Source of the DNA: CAZZCP01 sp964653235
GTDB lineage: Bacteria > Bdellovibrionota > Bdellovibrionia > Bdellovibrionales > UBA840
Length of the DNA: 19,849 nucleotides
Direction: 5' to 3'
Assembly (NCBI GenBank): GCA_964653235.1
Contig: CAZZCP010000050.1
Coordinates: 1 to 19,849 of the forward strand
Part shown: positions 1 to 5,479 of the stretch, piece by piece
Layout: every line of letters begins with the position of its first letter
Numbering within the stretch: the first letter of the stretch is position 1
Program-made: the position numbers and the translations under genes
Notes under the pieces: model-generated
The model's input: the letters and a program-made list of their open reading frames with translations, nothing else
The model's database searches: none
Told to the model about the DNA's origin: nothing

Positions 1-50
1 AAGTGTAAAGTATGTCTCCGGAATAAGGTGTAAACTATGTGTCGGGAAGG
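1..50. mobile_element. Possible insertion-sequence end: two tandem 25-bp repeats
   Basis: Positions 1-25 and 26-50 are direct repeats of each other, identical at about 19 of 25 positions (shared pattern TGTAAA-TATGT-TC-GGAA). Multiple short tandem repeats at a terminus are known for some insertion sequences, notably the IS21 group, and the motif has that look. No transposase gene lies in the window, so either the element continues to the left or only its end remains. The family is an inference; the repeat itself is directly visible. Confidence 0.4.
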
Positions 51-106
51 ACATAAAAATTGCATGACCGAACAAAGTGAGGGAGCCGCAGGGCGACGAG
101 CGTGAA

Positions 107-135
107 GCGAGTCGATAATCCCGCCCTCTCCGCCA
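107..135 (+). other. tRNA-Ser 3'-end-like sequence (possible attachment-site remnant)
   Basis: Bases 125-135 read CCTCTCCGCCA, the usual 3' acceptor strand, discriminator G and CCA of bacterial tRNA-Ser. They are preceded by CCCGC (120-124), which can pair with GCGAG (107-111, one A-C mismatch) as a degraded T-arm with an 8-nt loop instead of seven. No matching GGAGAGG 5' acceptor strand lies upstream, so this is not a whole tRNA. The tRNA 3' end is a common target of site-specific integrases, and the first copy of the 28-bp cassette repeat begins inside it at 129. Chance resemblance is possible. Confidence 0.35.
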
Positions 136-156
136 TTATCAAATCGATTGGATAAT
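129..156. repeat. 28-bp cassette-boundary repeat, copy 1
   Basis: Shares 26 of 28 bases with copy 2 (862-889) and 21 of its first 24 bases with copy 3 (1607-1634). The invariant heart is TCAAATCGATT. The last 22 bases (135-156) form an inverted repeat around AATCGATT with a single mismatched pair, as expected for a dimeric recombinase or regulator site. It ends one base before the higA stop codon (157-159), so it lies immediately at the 3' end of the toxin-antitoxin module. Confidence 0.75.
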
Positions 157-438
157 CTACGAAACCTTCTTTTTTTCTTTGTGCTTCTGCATGGCCATCC
201 ACAGGTCATATTGGCTTTGTAAATTCATCCAAAACTGGGGTGTATTTGAAAAGGCATCAGATAAGGATAGAGCGACTTCAGGCGAGACTCCTCTTTTGCC
301 ATTCACAATCTCATTCACTTTTGCATAGGTCCAACCCATGTGTTTAGCAAAGCTTTGTTGAGTGAGATTCAGAGGTTTCAAAAACTCTTCTAACAACATT
401 TCTCCAGGGTGAGTGGGCTTTCTATTTTTAGGTAACAT
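157..438 (-). CDS. higA: HigA-family antitoxin (XRE helix-turn-helix)
   Basis: Ninety-three residues, the normal length for HigA antitoxins. The N-terminal signature PTHPGEMLLEEFLKPLNLTQ and the helix-turn-helix that follows (roughly residues 20-65, including AKVNEIVNGKRGVSPEVALSL) are typical of the family, as is the tail with FWMNLQSQYDLW. The protein should bind and neutralise the HigB toxin encoded just upstream and repress the shared promoter. It is second in the operon, 14 bases after higB, with a strong Shine-Dalgarno GGAGG just ahead of its ATG. The toxin-before-antitoxin order is the usual one for higBA. The 3' end directly abuts a 28-bp repeat. Confidence 0.93.
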   Translation of the reverse strand: MLPKNRKPTHPGEMLLEEFLKPLNLTQQSFAKHMGWTYAKVNEIVNGKRGVSPEVALSLSDAFSNTPQFWMNLQSQYDLWMAMQKHKEKKKVS

Positions 439-452
439 TTATCCTCCAAAAT

Positions 453-746
453 TTATCTATGGTAATCCACGATCTGGACTTCCTCAGGACCAGCTGTTGA
501 CCATCTGAAAACAACCCGCCATTGGTCATTGATGCGGATACTATAAAAACCTTTAAGGTCTCCCCGCAGAGATTCTAGCCTATTGCTTAGTGGAACTCTC
601 AAATCCACCAACTTTGATGCAGTATTCAACTGGTCAAGTTTTCTCACAGCAACCGCATGCAGCTCATTAGGCAATTTTTTGGCAAATCTACTGCTGCTAC
701 CATGAAATATGTCTCTTGCTGTCTTATCACCAAAGCTGCAGATCAT
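453..746 (-). CDS. higB: HigB-family toxin (RelE/ParE-like mRNA interferase)
   Basis: Ninety-seven residues from the ATG at 746. This start gives the family-typical opening MICSFGDKTARDIF and the usual length of 92-100 residues. An ATG 45 bases further upstream would add a non-conserved segment and overlap the promoter. The core LRVPLSNRLESLRGDLKG followed by YSIRINDQWRVVFRW and the closing VDYHR are hallmark HigB/RelE-superfamily segments. HigB toxins cleave mRNA at the ribosome and are held inactive by HigA, here the next gene. No Shine-Dalgarno precedes the start. The inferred transcription start is only about four bases upstream, so translation may be close to leaderless. Confidence 0.93.
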   Translation of the reverse strand: MICSFGDKTARDIFHGSSSRFAKKLPNELHAVAVRKLDQLNTASKLVDLRVPLSNRLESLRGDLKGFYSIRINDQWRVVFRWSTAGPEEVQIVDYHR

Positions 747-753
747 GACTAAA

Positions 754-785
754 TATATCGTATATCGATATAAATGTAAAACCAA
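754..785 (-). promoter_or_regulatory. higBA promoter with palindromic operator
   Basis: On the minus strand TTGGTT (780-785) and TACGAT (757-762) are separated by 17 bases. The -10 and spacer carry a perfect 12-bp palindrome TATATCGATATA (761-772) and a further inverted TATATCG arm at 754-760, giving two spaced half-sites. A palindrome on the promoter is the expected binding place for a HigA dimer. The spacing and symmetry are visible; the assignment to HigA is inferred from context. Confidence 0.5.
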
Positions 786-861
786 TTTCAATACCCTTTA
801 GAGCTTTAAAATACACAAGAATTCCGACCTAAACCAATTTATTCAACAGGCTGTCGACCCA

Positions 862-889
862 TCCGTCATTTTCAAATCGATTGGATAAT
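862..889. repeat. 28-bp cassette-boundary repeat, copy 2
   Basis: Differs from copy 1 at only two positions. It separates the higBA module from the vapBC module. Its last base coincides with the first base of the vapC stop codon, so it has the same position relative to vapC as copy 1 has to higA. The distance from copy 1 to copy 2 is 733 bases and from copy 2 to copy 3 is 745 bases, so the two intervening modules are nearly equal in size. Confidence 0.75.
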
Positions 890-1284
890 TAAGAGTAGAG
901 TTTGATCTTCAGAGCTTTTTGAAAGTTGGTAAAATCCTTATCCAGCGTGAAAATAGGTATCTTCAGCCTATTGGCAACAGAGCAAATCAAGAAGTCTGTA
1001 TTCGATCCTTGAATCCCTTTTTTTTGACACAGGTTAAAGTATTCTGCTGCAACCTCATAATCTTGTTCATTTAGGATTATATCGGGAAAATAACTGAGCT
1101 TATCTTTTAGTTCGGCAAACGCCTTTCTTTCTTTCATACCTGACAAAAGCTCCTGCCGAATGGCTCCAATTATAGCGGCCTGGTTTTCAGAAACCACATA
1201 AGTCAGCTTTTCAACAACATTACGATTCTTTGTTTTACTCTTTCGAAGTGATTCAGACCAAATACAAGTATCAACCAATATCAT
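889..1284 (-). CDS. vapC: VapC-family toxin (PIN-domain ribonuclease)
   Basis: A 131-residue single PIN domain. It opens with MILVDTCIWSESLR, giving the first acidic residue D5. It continues with E45 in AIRQELLSG, D97 in GSNTDFLICSVA and D115/D117 in FTLDKDF, so the full acidic set that coordinates Mg2+ in PIN nucleases is present. VapC toxins cut tRNA or rRNA and are neutralised by VapB. The start overlaps the vapB stop by four bases (ATGA), indicating translational coupling. The toxin appears intact. Its stop codon touches repeat copy 2. Confidence 0.93.
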   Translation of the reverse strand: MILVDTCIWSESLRKSKTKNRNVVEKLTYVVSENQAAIIGAIRQELLSGMKERKAFAELKDKLSYFPDIILNEQDYEVAAEYFNLCQKKGIQGSNTDFLICSVANRLKIPIFTLDKDFTNFQKALKIKLYS

Positions 1285-1481
1285 TTTTTGGCTCTTTGTT
1301 TTTTATAATTGTATTTTGGGTCAAATTCGAGCTTGCCGAACAATTTAAGAATCTCTCTTTGTTTATTGTTTCGAATGTATTCTTTTAGGGCCACGGTTAC
1401 CGCCTCTTTTTTAGTGGGGTGGTTGCCAACCTCTTTTGCTTTTTCTATCAACTCATCATCCAATGCTAAATTCGTTGCCAT
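1281..1481 (-). CDS. vapB: VapB-family antitoxin
   Basis: Sixty-six residues from the ATG at 1481, chosen because AAAGGAGG lies seven bases upstream and the protein then begins MATNLALDDELIEKAKEVG, the ribbon-helix-helix style opening of VapB antitoxins that pair with PIN toxins. GNHPTKKEAVTVALKEYI is the usual helix pair. The lysine-rich C-terminus (LEFDPKYNYKKQRAKK) would be the toxin-wrapping part. A start 63 bases further upstream adds an unrelated segment and would run through the promoter. First gene of the vapBC operon. Confidence 0.92.
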   Translation of the reverse strand: MATNLALDDELIEKAKEVGNHPTKKEAVTVALKEYIRNNKQREILKLFGKLEFDPKYNYKKQRAKK

Positions 1482-1500
1482 AATAAGCCTCCTTTTACAC

Positions 1501-1529
1501 ATTTTATCACACAATAAATTACACAACAA
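1501..1529 (-). promoter_or_regulatory. vapBC promoter
   Basis: Minus-strand hexamers TTGTTG (1524-1529) and TAAAAT (1501-1506) are exactly 17 bases apart. The spacer and flank contain TGTGTAA twice and GTGTGA, short repeated elements that could serve as VapB or VapBC operator half-sites. The start of transcription would fall near 1494, giving a short leader with the strong ribosome site of vapB. Confidence 0.5.
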
Positions 1530-1606
1530 GAGGCCCGTCCGCAAAACGCAGAAACCAACCTGAGTTTCCCCAGACTGTCCACTTAAGCCATTGAAACCAC
1601 ACAGCT

Positions 1607-1634
1607 TCCGACACTATCAAATCGATTAGATGGC
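1607..1634. repeat. 28-bp cassette-boundary repeat, copy 3 (diverged)
   Basis: Matches copies 1 and 2 over TCCG, CA, and TATCAAATCGATT, then diverges in the last four bases. It sits upstream of the vapBC promoter and 13 bases beyond the stop codon of the XRE-cupin gene. It therefore forms the right border of the vapBC module and lies at the 3' side of the next minus-strand gene, as the other copies do. Confidence 0.65.
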
Positions 1635-1647
1635 AACCTTATTTGGT

Positions 1648-2202
1648 CTACAAACGGCAAATAAACGCAATTCCATGAGCGTATCGCTTAGTTCTTTGTA
1701 TGTAGGTGTAATATTTGTTAGGGAAAAATTCGCCTATGTCGCCAGTCTTTAGTGTAACTTGGCTTTGATTTGCCTCTATGATGAGCTCTCCTTTGATTAT
1801 CACAACAACCAACCGAACACCTGATGATCTGATCGCTTCGTGACGCCCAGTCGTGGTAAAACGAAATTGATATATTTCGGGGTCCCCCTCTTCTAAGACG
1901 GAGTGAATTGGAAGGCTTACAAATGATTTGTCTTTTGAAGTGTGAGGGGCTAGTTCGTTTAGGTTTCCCTTAAGATTACTTTTCTCCTGATCAATGGGAG
2001 CGACAATTTCTTGAAGTCCCATTCCCATTGCATCGGCAATTTTTTTAAGTACAAGCAGGGTTGGAATAGATTGTTGCTTTTCAATTTGATAGATCAGCGA
2101 GCGAGAGACCTCGGAAATTTCAGAAAATTGATCTAAACTCATAGCGTTTCTTTTGCGGAATTCTTTAATCAATTGAGAAAGATAAGGACGGATTTGTTCC
2201 AT
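1648..2202 (-). CDS. XRE-family transcriptional regulator with C-terminal cupin domain
   Basis: A 184-residue protein. Residues about 8-62 form a helix-turn-helix (LIKEFRKRNAMSLDQFSEIS, then EVSRSLIYQIEKQQSIPTL) and residues about 110-183 a small beta-barrel of the cupin type (RLVVVIIKGELIIEA, then LKTGDIGEFFPNKYY). This layout is shared by HTH-cupin regulators that sense small molecules; the ligand cannot be told from the sequence. The promoter in front has its -10 only six bases from the ATG and carries an 18-bp palindrome, so the gene is probably leaderless and self-repressing. No Shine-Dalgarno is present. Its target, apart from itself, is unknown; a small divergent ORF begins at 2280. 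Confidence 0.85.
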   Translation of the reverse strand: MEQIRPYLSQLIKEFRKRNAMSLDQFSEISEVSRSLIYQIEKQQSIPTLLVLKKIADAMGMGLQEIVAPIDQEKSNLKGNLNELAPHTSKDKSFVSLPIHSVLEEGDPEIYQFRFTTTGRHEAIRSSGVRLVVVIIKGELIIEANQSQVTLKTGDIGEFFPNKYYTYIQRTKRYAHGIAFICRL

Positions 2203-2203
2203 T

Positions 2204-2237
2204 TGTTTGTTATAACAAACACTGTTCTTGAAAGCAA
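2204..2237 (-). promoter_or_regulatory. Promoter and 18-bp palindromic operator of the XRE-cupin gene
   Basis: On the minus strand TTGCTT (2232-2237) and TATAAC (2209-2214) are 17 bases apart. The -10 lies inside the perfect palindrome TGTTTGTTATAACAAACA (2204-2221), which ends one base before the ATG. The transcription start would fall on or next to the A of the ATG. A regulator bound here would block RNA polymerase, which fits autorepression by the downstream gene product. Confidence 0.6.
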
Positions 2238-2256
2238 ATTTTTTGAGATGTAGGCT
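2228..2256 (+). promoter_or_regulatory. Possible divergent promoter
   Basis: TTGAAA (2228-2233), a 17-base gap and TAGGCT (2251-2256) on the plus strand would drive the small ORF at 2280. The -35 is good and the -10 is weak. The -35 of this promoter overlaps the -35 of the XRE-cupin promoter on the other strand, so both could be controlled from the adjacent palindrome. Confidence 0.3.
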
Positions 2257-2279
2257 AGTTAAAGTGAAAGGAGAAAGGT

Positions 2280-2375
2280 ATGGTACCTGGTAGTATTAGA
2301 CTCGTAAAAGCATTCTCTCTTCCTTCGAAAGAAGGTGGTAATCTGGGTGGTGTTCGAATAATCGATAGGTTTTAG
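2280..2375 (+). CDS. Possible 31-residue mini-protein divergent from the XRE-cupin gene
   Basis: An ATG preceded by AAAGGAG with a six-base gap, which is near-ideal spacing, opens a 31-codon frame ending in TAG. The peptide begins MVPGSIRLVKAF, is basic and contains the glycine-rich stretch EGGNLGGVR. It does not match a family I recognise. In favour are the strong ribosome site, a plausible promoter and the position opposite a regulator gene. Against are the short length and the lack of any visible domain. It could be a chance ORF in a decayed region. Confidence 0.3.
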   Translation: MVPGSIRLVKAFSLPSKEGGNLGGVRIIDRF

Positions 2376-2593
2376 TAGACCCCAATGATAAGAGTTTTTG
2401 GGTGGGAGGCTATTGGAGCGCAACCAAGATCGCAAAATAAAATATAAACAAGACACAGAGGTCCTAAGACCTAGAAAAGTGATTCAAGAGCTGCGGTATA
2501 TTTTATAGGCTTGATGCCGAATCTGGGCAGTCGCATAAGGTCTTGTAAAACAAGTTTACAGTCTATGATTTTTTATACTTCCCAGAGAGTAGC
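2376..2593. other. Non-coding stretch, possibly decayed DNA
   Basis: No convincing gene. There is a 36-codon frame from a TTG at 2398 to 2508 on the plus strand with charged composition (RNQDRKIKYKQDTEVLRPRK) but no ribosome site, which could be a fragment of a lost gene. A small stem AGGTC/GACCT lies near 2459-2472. Nothing else is recognisable. Confidence 0.3.
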
Positions 2594-2622
2594 TAGAGAT
2601 TTGAACAGATTGAGCTTATAAT
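2594..2622 (+). promoter_or_regulatory. Promoter of the small exported protein gene
   Basis: A perfect TATAAT at 2617-2622 with TAGAGA at 2594-2599, 17 bases apart. Transcription would begin near 2629, leaving a short leader that holds the AGGAG ribosome site before the ATG at 2647. Confidence 0.45.
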
Positions 2623-2646
2623 TGCGTTCATAAACTAGGAGTGGCA

Positions 2647-2985
2647 ATGAAAGCGATTTTAGCAATTCTATTCTTTTTTACTTCTCTACAAACTTTCGCT
2701 TGTGTGCAAAGTCCTTTAACAGAAGAGGAGAAAGTCGAAATTCTGTTGGCTGTTGAGATGAAAATTCAAGAGCAGTTCGAAGACTATACTTGGTTATCTC
2801 AAGAAGTTTCAAAAGGCATTGAGGGAAATTGTCATGCCTTGAGTGTAGAGGGAGAAATTCAAGTTGAGACTTACAATTCAGGGGTTCATTGTAAAACAGA
2901 TTACTCTGTTTCTTATATGGATTCTGATGTTGATGGCTTTTCAAGCTTTTCGATGAAGTTTGATGAACAAGCCTGTCTTTGGTGA
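2647..2985 (+). CDS. Small exported protein of unknown function
   Basis: A 112-residue protein starting at the ATG at 2647. This start has AGGAG five bases upstream; a GTG six bases earlier lies within the ribosome site and is unlikely. Residues 1-18 (MKAILAILFFFTSLQTFA) are a signal peptide, with a likely signal-peptidase I cut before C19. C19 lacks a proper lipobox, so lipidation is doubtful. The mature part is acidic, about 94 residues, with four cysteines (in FACVQ, GNCHA, VHCKT and QACLW) that could form two disulfides in the periplasm. I recognise no family. The stop codon overlaps the GTG start of the following acetyltransferase (GTGA), so the two are co-translated. Confidence 0.7.
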   Translation: MKAILAILFFFTSLQTFACVQSPLTEEEKVEILLAVEMKIQEQFEDYTWLSQEVSKGIEGNCHALSVEGEIQVETYNSGVHCKTDYSVSYMDSDVDGFSSFSMKFDEQACLW

Positions 2986-3776
2986 ATTCATTGAACATCC
3001 AAAACCTTTGCATCAAAACGGATATTGAGATCTGGAAGCATGTAGGACGCTTTTATGAAAGCAAAGACTTCTGGGTACTACAGTGCCCTGAGAATCCGCT
3101 CTTTTACGCTGCCAATTCTATCATTGCAAAAAAGGCTCCGAAGAGAGGAGATCTCAAATATTGGCTCGCATTTTATGACAAGCAATTTCCTTACTATGAA
3201 AAAATAAATCATTATTTTTTGTCATGGGATGAAGATAGTGAAGGCGATATTTCAGAGCTCACCGAATATGGTTTTGAAAAGGATTATGCCGAAGTCTTAA
3301 CTTGTGTAGATCCGGTTCAACCTAAAAACTTTAACTCTAATATAAAAGTTCAAAAACTTGAACGTGATCGAGACTGGGATAGAGTCTACGAAACTCATTT
3401 GCAAGAATCTGGCAAGGCAGAAAGCCAAGATCACCAAGAATTTTTAAGGCTGAGAAACAAACACTATCGCTACAATCTCTCTGAATTAGGCCAATTTTTG
3501 GGGGCCTTTATTGATGGTGAGCTTTGCGGGAGCCTAGGTATTTATCGCTGTGGAGATCTGGTGAGATATCAAAATGTTGTGGTGGCCAAAGAACATAGGA
3601 GAAAAGGTGTAGCGGCCAGCTTAGTTTACTAGGCAGGTCTTTTAGCCAAAAAGTGGAATCCTAAAACCATAGTGATTGTCTGTGAGCCTGAATCGCAGGC
3701 ATCAAGAATCTACCGAAGCTGCGGCTTTCGCTTTCATGAGATGGTTTATGGGATGGTTTACCATATCGAAGATTGA
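2982..3776 (+). pseudogene. GNAT family N-acetyltransferase interrupted by an in-frame amber codon
   Basis: The frame runs from a GTG at 2982 to TAG at 3630-3632, stopping in the middle of the acetyl-CoA-binding domain just after VAKEHRRKGVAASLVY. Past the TAG the same frame stays open for 47 more codons, AGLLAKKWNPKTIVIVCEPE then QASRIYRSCGFRFHEMVYG, ending with TGA at 3774-3776. This tail supplies the missing strand and helix of a normal GNAT fold. The whole reading would be a 264-codon protein with an N-terminal GNAT-like half and a C-terminal GNAT domain carrying the RxxGxA loop. A single C-to-T change turning CAG into TAG would explain the break. The start overlaps the stop of the preceding gene. 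Translational read-through or a sequencing error are the alternatives to a broken gene. Confidence 0.8.
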
Positions 3777-3874
3777 CATTTTAATTGCTCCCCTTTATTC
3801 CACCCCGACTTCCGTCCGTATGCAAATAAGTACCTAATATGTTGAATAAGTTATGTCAGAGACTCCTAAAATTG

Positions 3875-3920
3875 GAATGCATTTTTAGACAAGAATCTTA
3901 GGGCATTGAAAATGCAATTC
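3875..3920. terminator. Inverted repeat between convergent genes, weak terminator candidate
   Basis: GAATGCATTTT at 3875-3885 can pair with AAAATGCAATTC at 3909-3920 with one bulged base, enclosing a loop of about 23 bases. It lies between the plus-strand acetyltransferase and the minus-strand barrel gene, where a bidirectional terminator is expected. The stem is AT-rich and the T-run is poor, so efficiency is uncertain. The rest of 3777-3961 shows nothing recognisable. Confidence 0.3.
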
Positions 3921-3961
3921 AATTTTAAAAAAAGTGAAATAAAATAAAGCAGCTTTAGAGT

Positions 3962-4630
3962 TTATAGATAACCAAAAAGATAAGCGCCCAAAATAGTAGC
4001 ACTGTCATCGCGGGTTGCCGTTGTTCCTGAAATGCTGTTGCCATAAAGACGTAGCTCTAGAGCCACTCCGGCTTGGGCAAACACAAACCATTTTCCGCCT
4101 CCAGACAAACCGAATTCAAAACCAGAACCACTTTCAGCTCCTTCTGTGGCTGACACAAAGGCAACAGTGCCTCGTGCATAGGGAACGATAACAGACTTAC
4201 CTGCTTTAAATGGCTTGAAGTTGTAATCTAAAAATGGACCGAGCGCGAGGTAGTCAGACTCTGCCACACCAAAGGTATAACTGTAGTAATTAAAATAAAC
4301 TCCATATTCGAACTCTTTTTTTTGCTGTATTGCATAGAGTGTACTCATCGTAAAAATCTGAGAGTCTATAGTAAAACCGGTGTCATAGCTGGAAGTAATA
4401 TTTTGAAGCGAAAAACCTAGTGCCAGGAAATTTTTATTTTTTGGAATCCCACTAGCTTGTAAACTTGAGCTTGCACCACTGCCACCAAGATCGATACTGT
4501 CTCCTCGAGATAGATTGTGACCTTTAGGTAAACGAATGATGGCTTTTCTTCCTTTCAGCTTTATAATTTTAGCCTCTTGAGCAAATGTGGAAAGTGAGCA
4601 GATACTAAGAAGTAGAATAAGAATTTTCAT
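3962..4630 (-). CDS. Predicted small outer-membrane beta-barrel protein
   Basis: A 222-residue protein with a clear 17-residue signal peptide (MKILILLLSICSLSTFA, cut before QEAK). A short lysine-rich module, AKIIKLKGRKAIIRLPKG to GDSIDL (about residues 20-49), resembles a small SH3-like beta module. After a Gly/Ser-rich linker the remaining ~160 residues alternate in the manner of about eight transmembrane strands and end in YLFGYL. The size suits an eight-stranded barrel. Function is unknown. AGAGG stands a few bases before the ATG. It is monocistronic and divergent from the LolA-like gene. Confidence 0.75.
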   Translation of the reverse strand: MKILILLLSICSLSTFAQEAKIIKLKGRKAIIRLPKGHNLSRGDSIDLGGSGASSSLQASGIPKNKNFLALGFSLQNITSSYDTGFTIDSQIFTMSTLYAIQQKKEFEYGVYFNYYSYTFGVAESDYLALGPFLDYNFKPFKAGKSVIVPYARGTVAFVSATEGAESGSGFEFGLSGGGKWFVFAQAGVALELRLYGNSISGTTATRDDSATILGAYLFGYL

Positions 4631-4679
4631 ATTGACCTCTTATTTATTGGACTATGCGCATCTCAAAATGTCAGCTAAA

Positions 4680-4709
4680 AGTATATGCCCTTGGCCTTTT
4701 GTCAGTAAA
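4680..4709 (-). promoter_or_regulatory. Promoter of the small barrel gene
   Basis: Minus-strand TTTACT (4704-4709) and TATACT (4680-4685) are 18 bases apart, which places the transcription start near 4673 and gives a leader of about 43 bases. For the divergent plus-strand gene only a -10-like CATAAT (4727-4732) is visible, without a good -35. Confidence 0.4.
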
Positions 4710-4747
4710 TGACTTGTATGAAAGCGCATAATTCATAAAATAAAAAG

Positions 4748-5479
4748 ATGAAATATTTAGCTTATTTTTTATTATGTTGTCTTCAGGTCCATGCGATGAG
4801 CGGCATCGAAATTATGAAAGAGGTAGAAGCTCGCTCTAAAAAATACAAGACTATCCAATCTGAAGTTTTTATGAAAATTGAAAATGAGGGAAGTCTTCGA
4901 GAAAGATATTTCAATAGCATTAAAAAACAAGATAAGACTTCAACTAAAAATCTGATTAAATTTTACAAACCAGCAAATATTAAAGGCACAGCGCTTCTGA
5001 CTCACTCTATAAAAGGTCAAGAGGATAACACTCAGTGGGTTTATCTACCTGCTTTAAAATCAACAACGCAACTCAGTGCAGACAAAAAAAATGATTCTTT
5101 TATGGGTTCTGATTTTAGCTATGCCGATGTAGCAGGAAGACAAGTTGAAAAAGACAAACATGAAAAAATAAAAGAAGATGAAAAGTATTTTTATATTCGC
5201 AGCACACCCAAAAAAGAAGACGTTTATTCAAAACTAGAAATCATCGTTGATAGAAAAATTTTTGTTCCACTAAAAGTCTTTTTTTTTAATACAGAAGGGG
5301 AAACTTTAAAAATTCTGACCAATAAAAAAATTGAAAAGTTTGGTGATCTTCATTTGGTCACTGAAGCCCTTATGGAAAACAAACAAAGAAACAGCCAGAG
5401 CACTCTACAGGTGAGCAATATTGTTCTTGATCAAAATGTTACTGACAATCAGGTTGGGCTCAAGGGTTTAACAGAATGA
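4748..5479 (+). CDS. LolA-like periplasmic protein (outer-membrane lipoprotein-sorting family)
   Basis: A 243-residue protein with a 16-residue signal peptide (cut after LQVHA). Residues about 97-130 carry the signature of the LolA-like family: QWVYLPALKSTTQLSADKK followed by FMGSDFSYADV. These proteins form a half-open beta-barrel with a hydrophobic cavity that carries lipid or lipoprotein acyl chains across the periplasm. This one belongs to the branch usually found beside RND/MMPL transporters rather than to the housekeeping LolA. It is first in a three-gene operon, with the next gene starting inside its stop codon (ATGA at 5476). No clear Shine-Dalgarno precedes the ATG. Substrate unknown; hydrophobic cargo is an inference from the family. 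Confidence 0.85.
   Translation: MKYLAYFLLCCLQVHAMSGIEIMKEVEARSKKYKTIQSEVFMKIENEGSLRERYFNSIKKQDKTSTKNLIKFYKPANIKGTALLTHSIKGQEDNTQWVYLPALKSTTQLSADKKNDSFMGSDFSYADVAGRQVEKDKHEKIKEDEKYFYIRSTPKKEDVYSKLEIIVDRKIFVPLKVFFFNTEGETLKILTNKKIEKFGDLHLVTEALMENKQRNSQSTLQVSNIVLDQNVTDNQVGLKGLTE

Noticed and set aside
1309..1563. 84-codon plus-strand frame opposite vapB
   Set aside because: Antisense to the complete vapB gene and its promoter, with no own translation signals.
2259..2456. 65-codon open frame on the minus strand upstream of the XRE-cupin gene
   Set aside because: No ribosome site, no recognisable motif, and it runs through the leader of the regulator and the opposite mini-ORF with its better signals.
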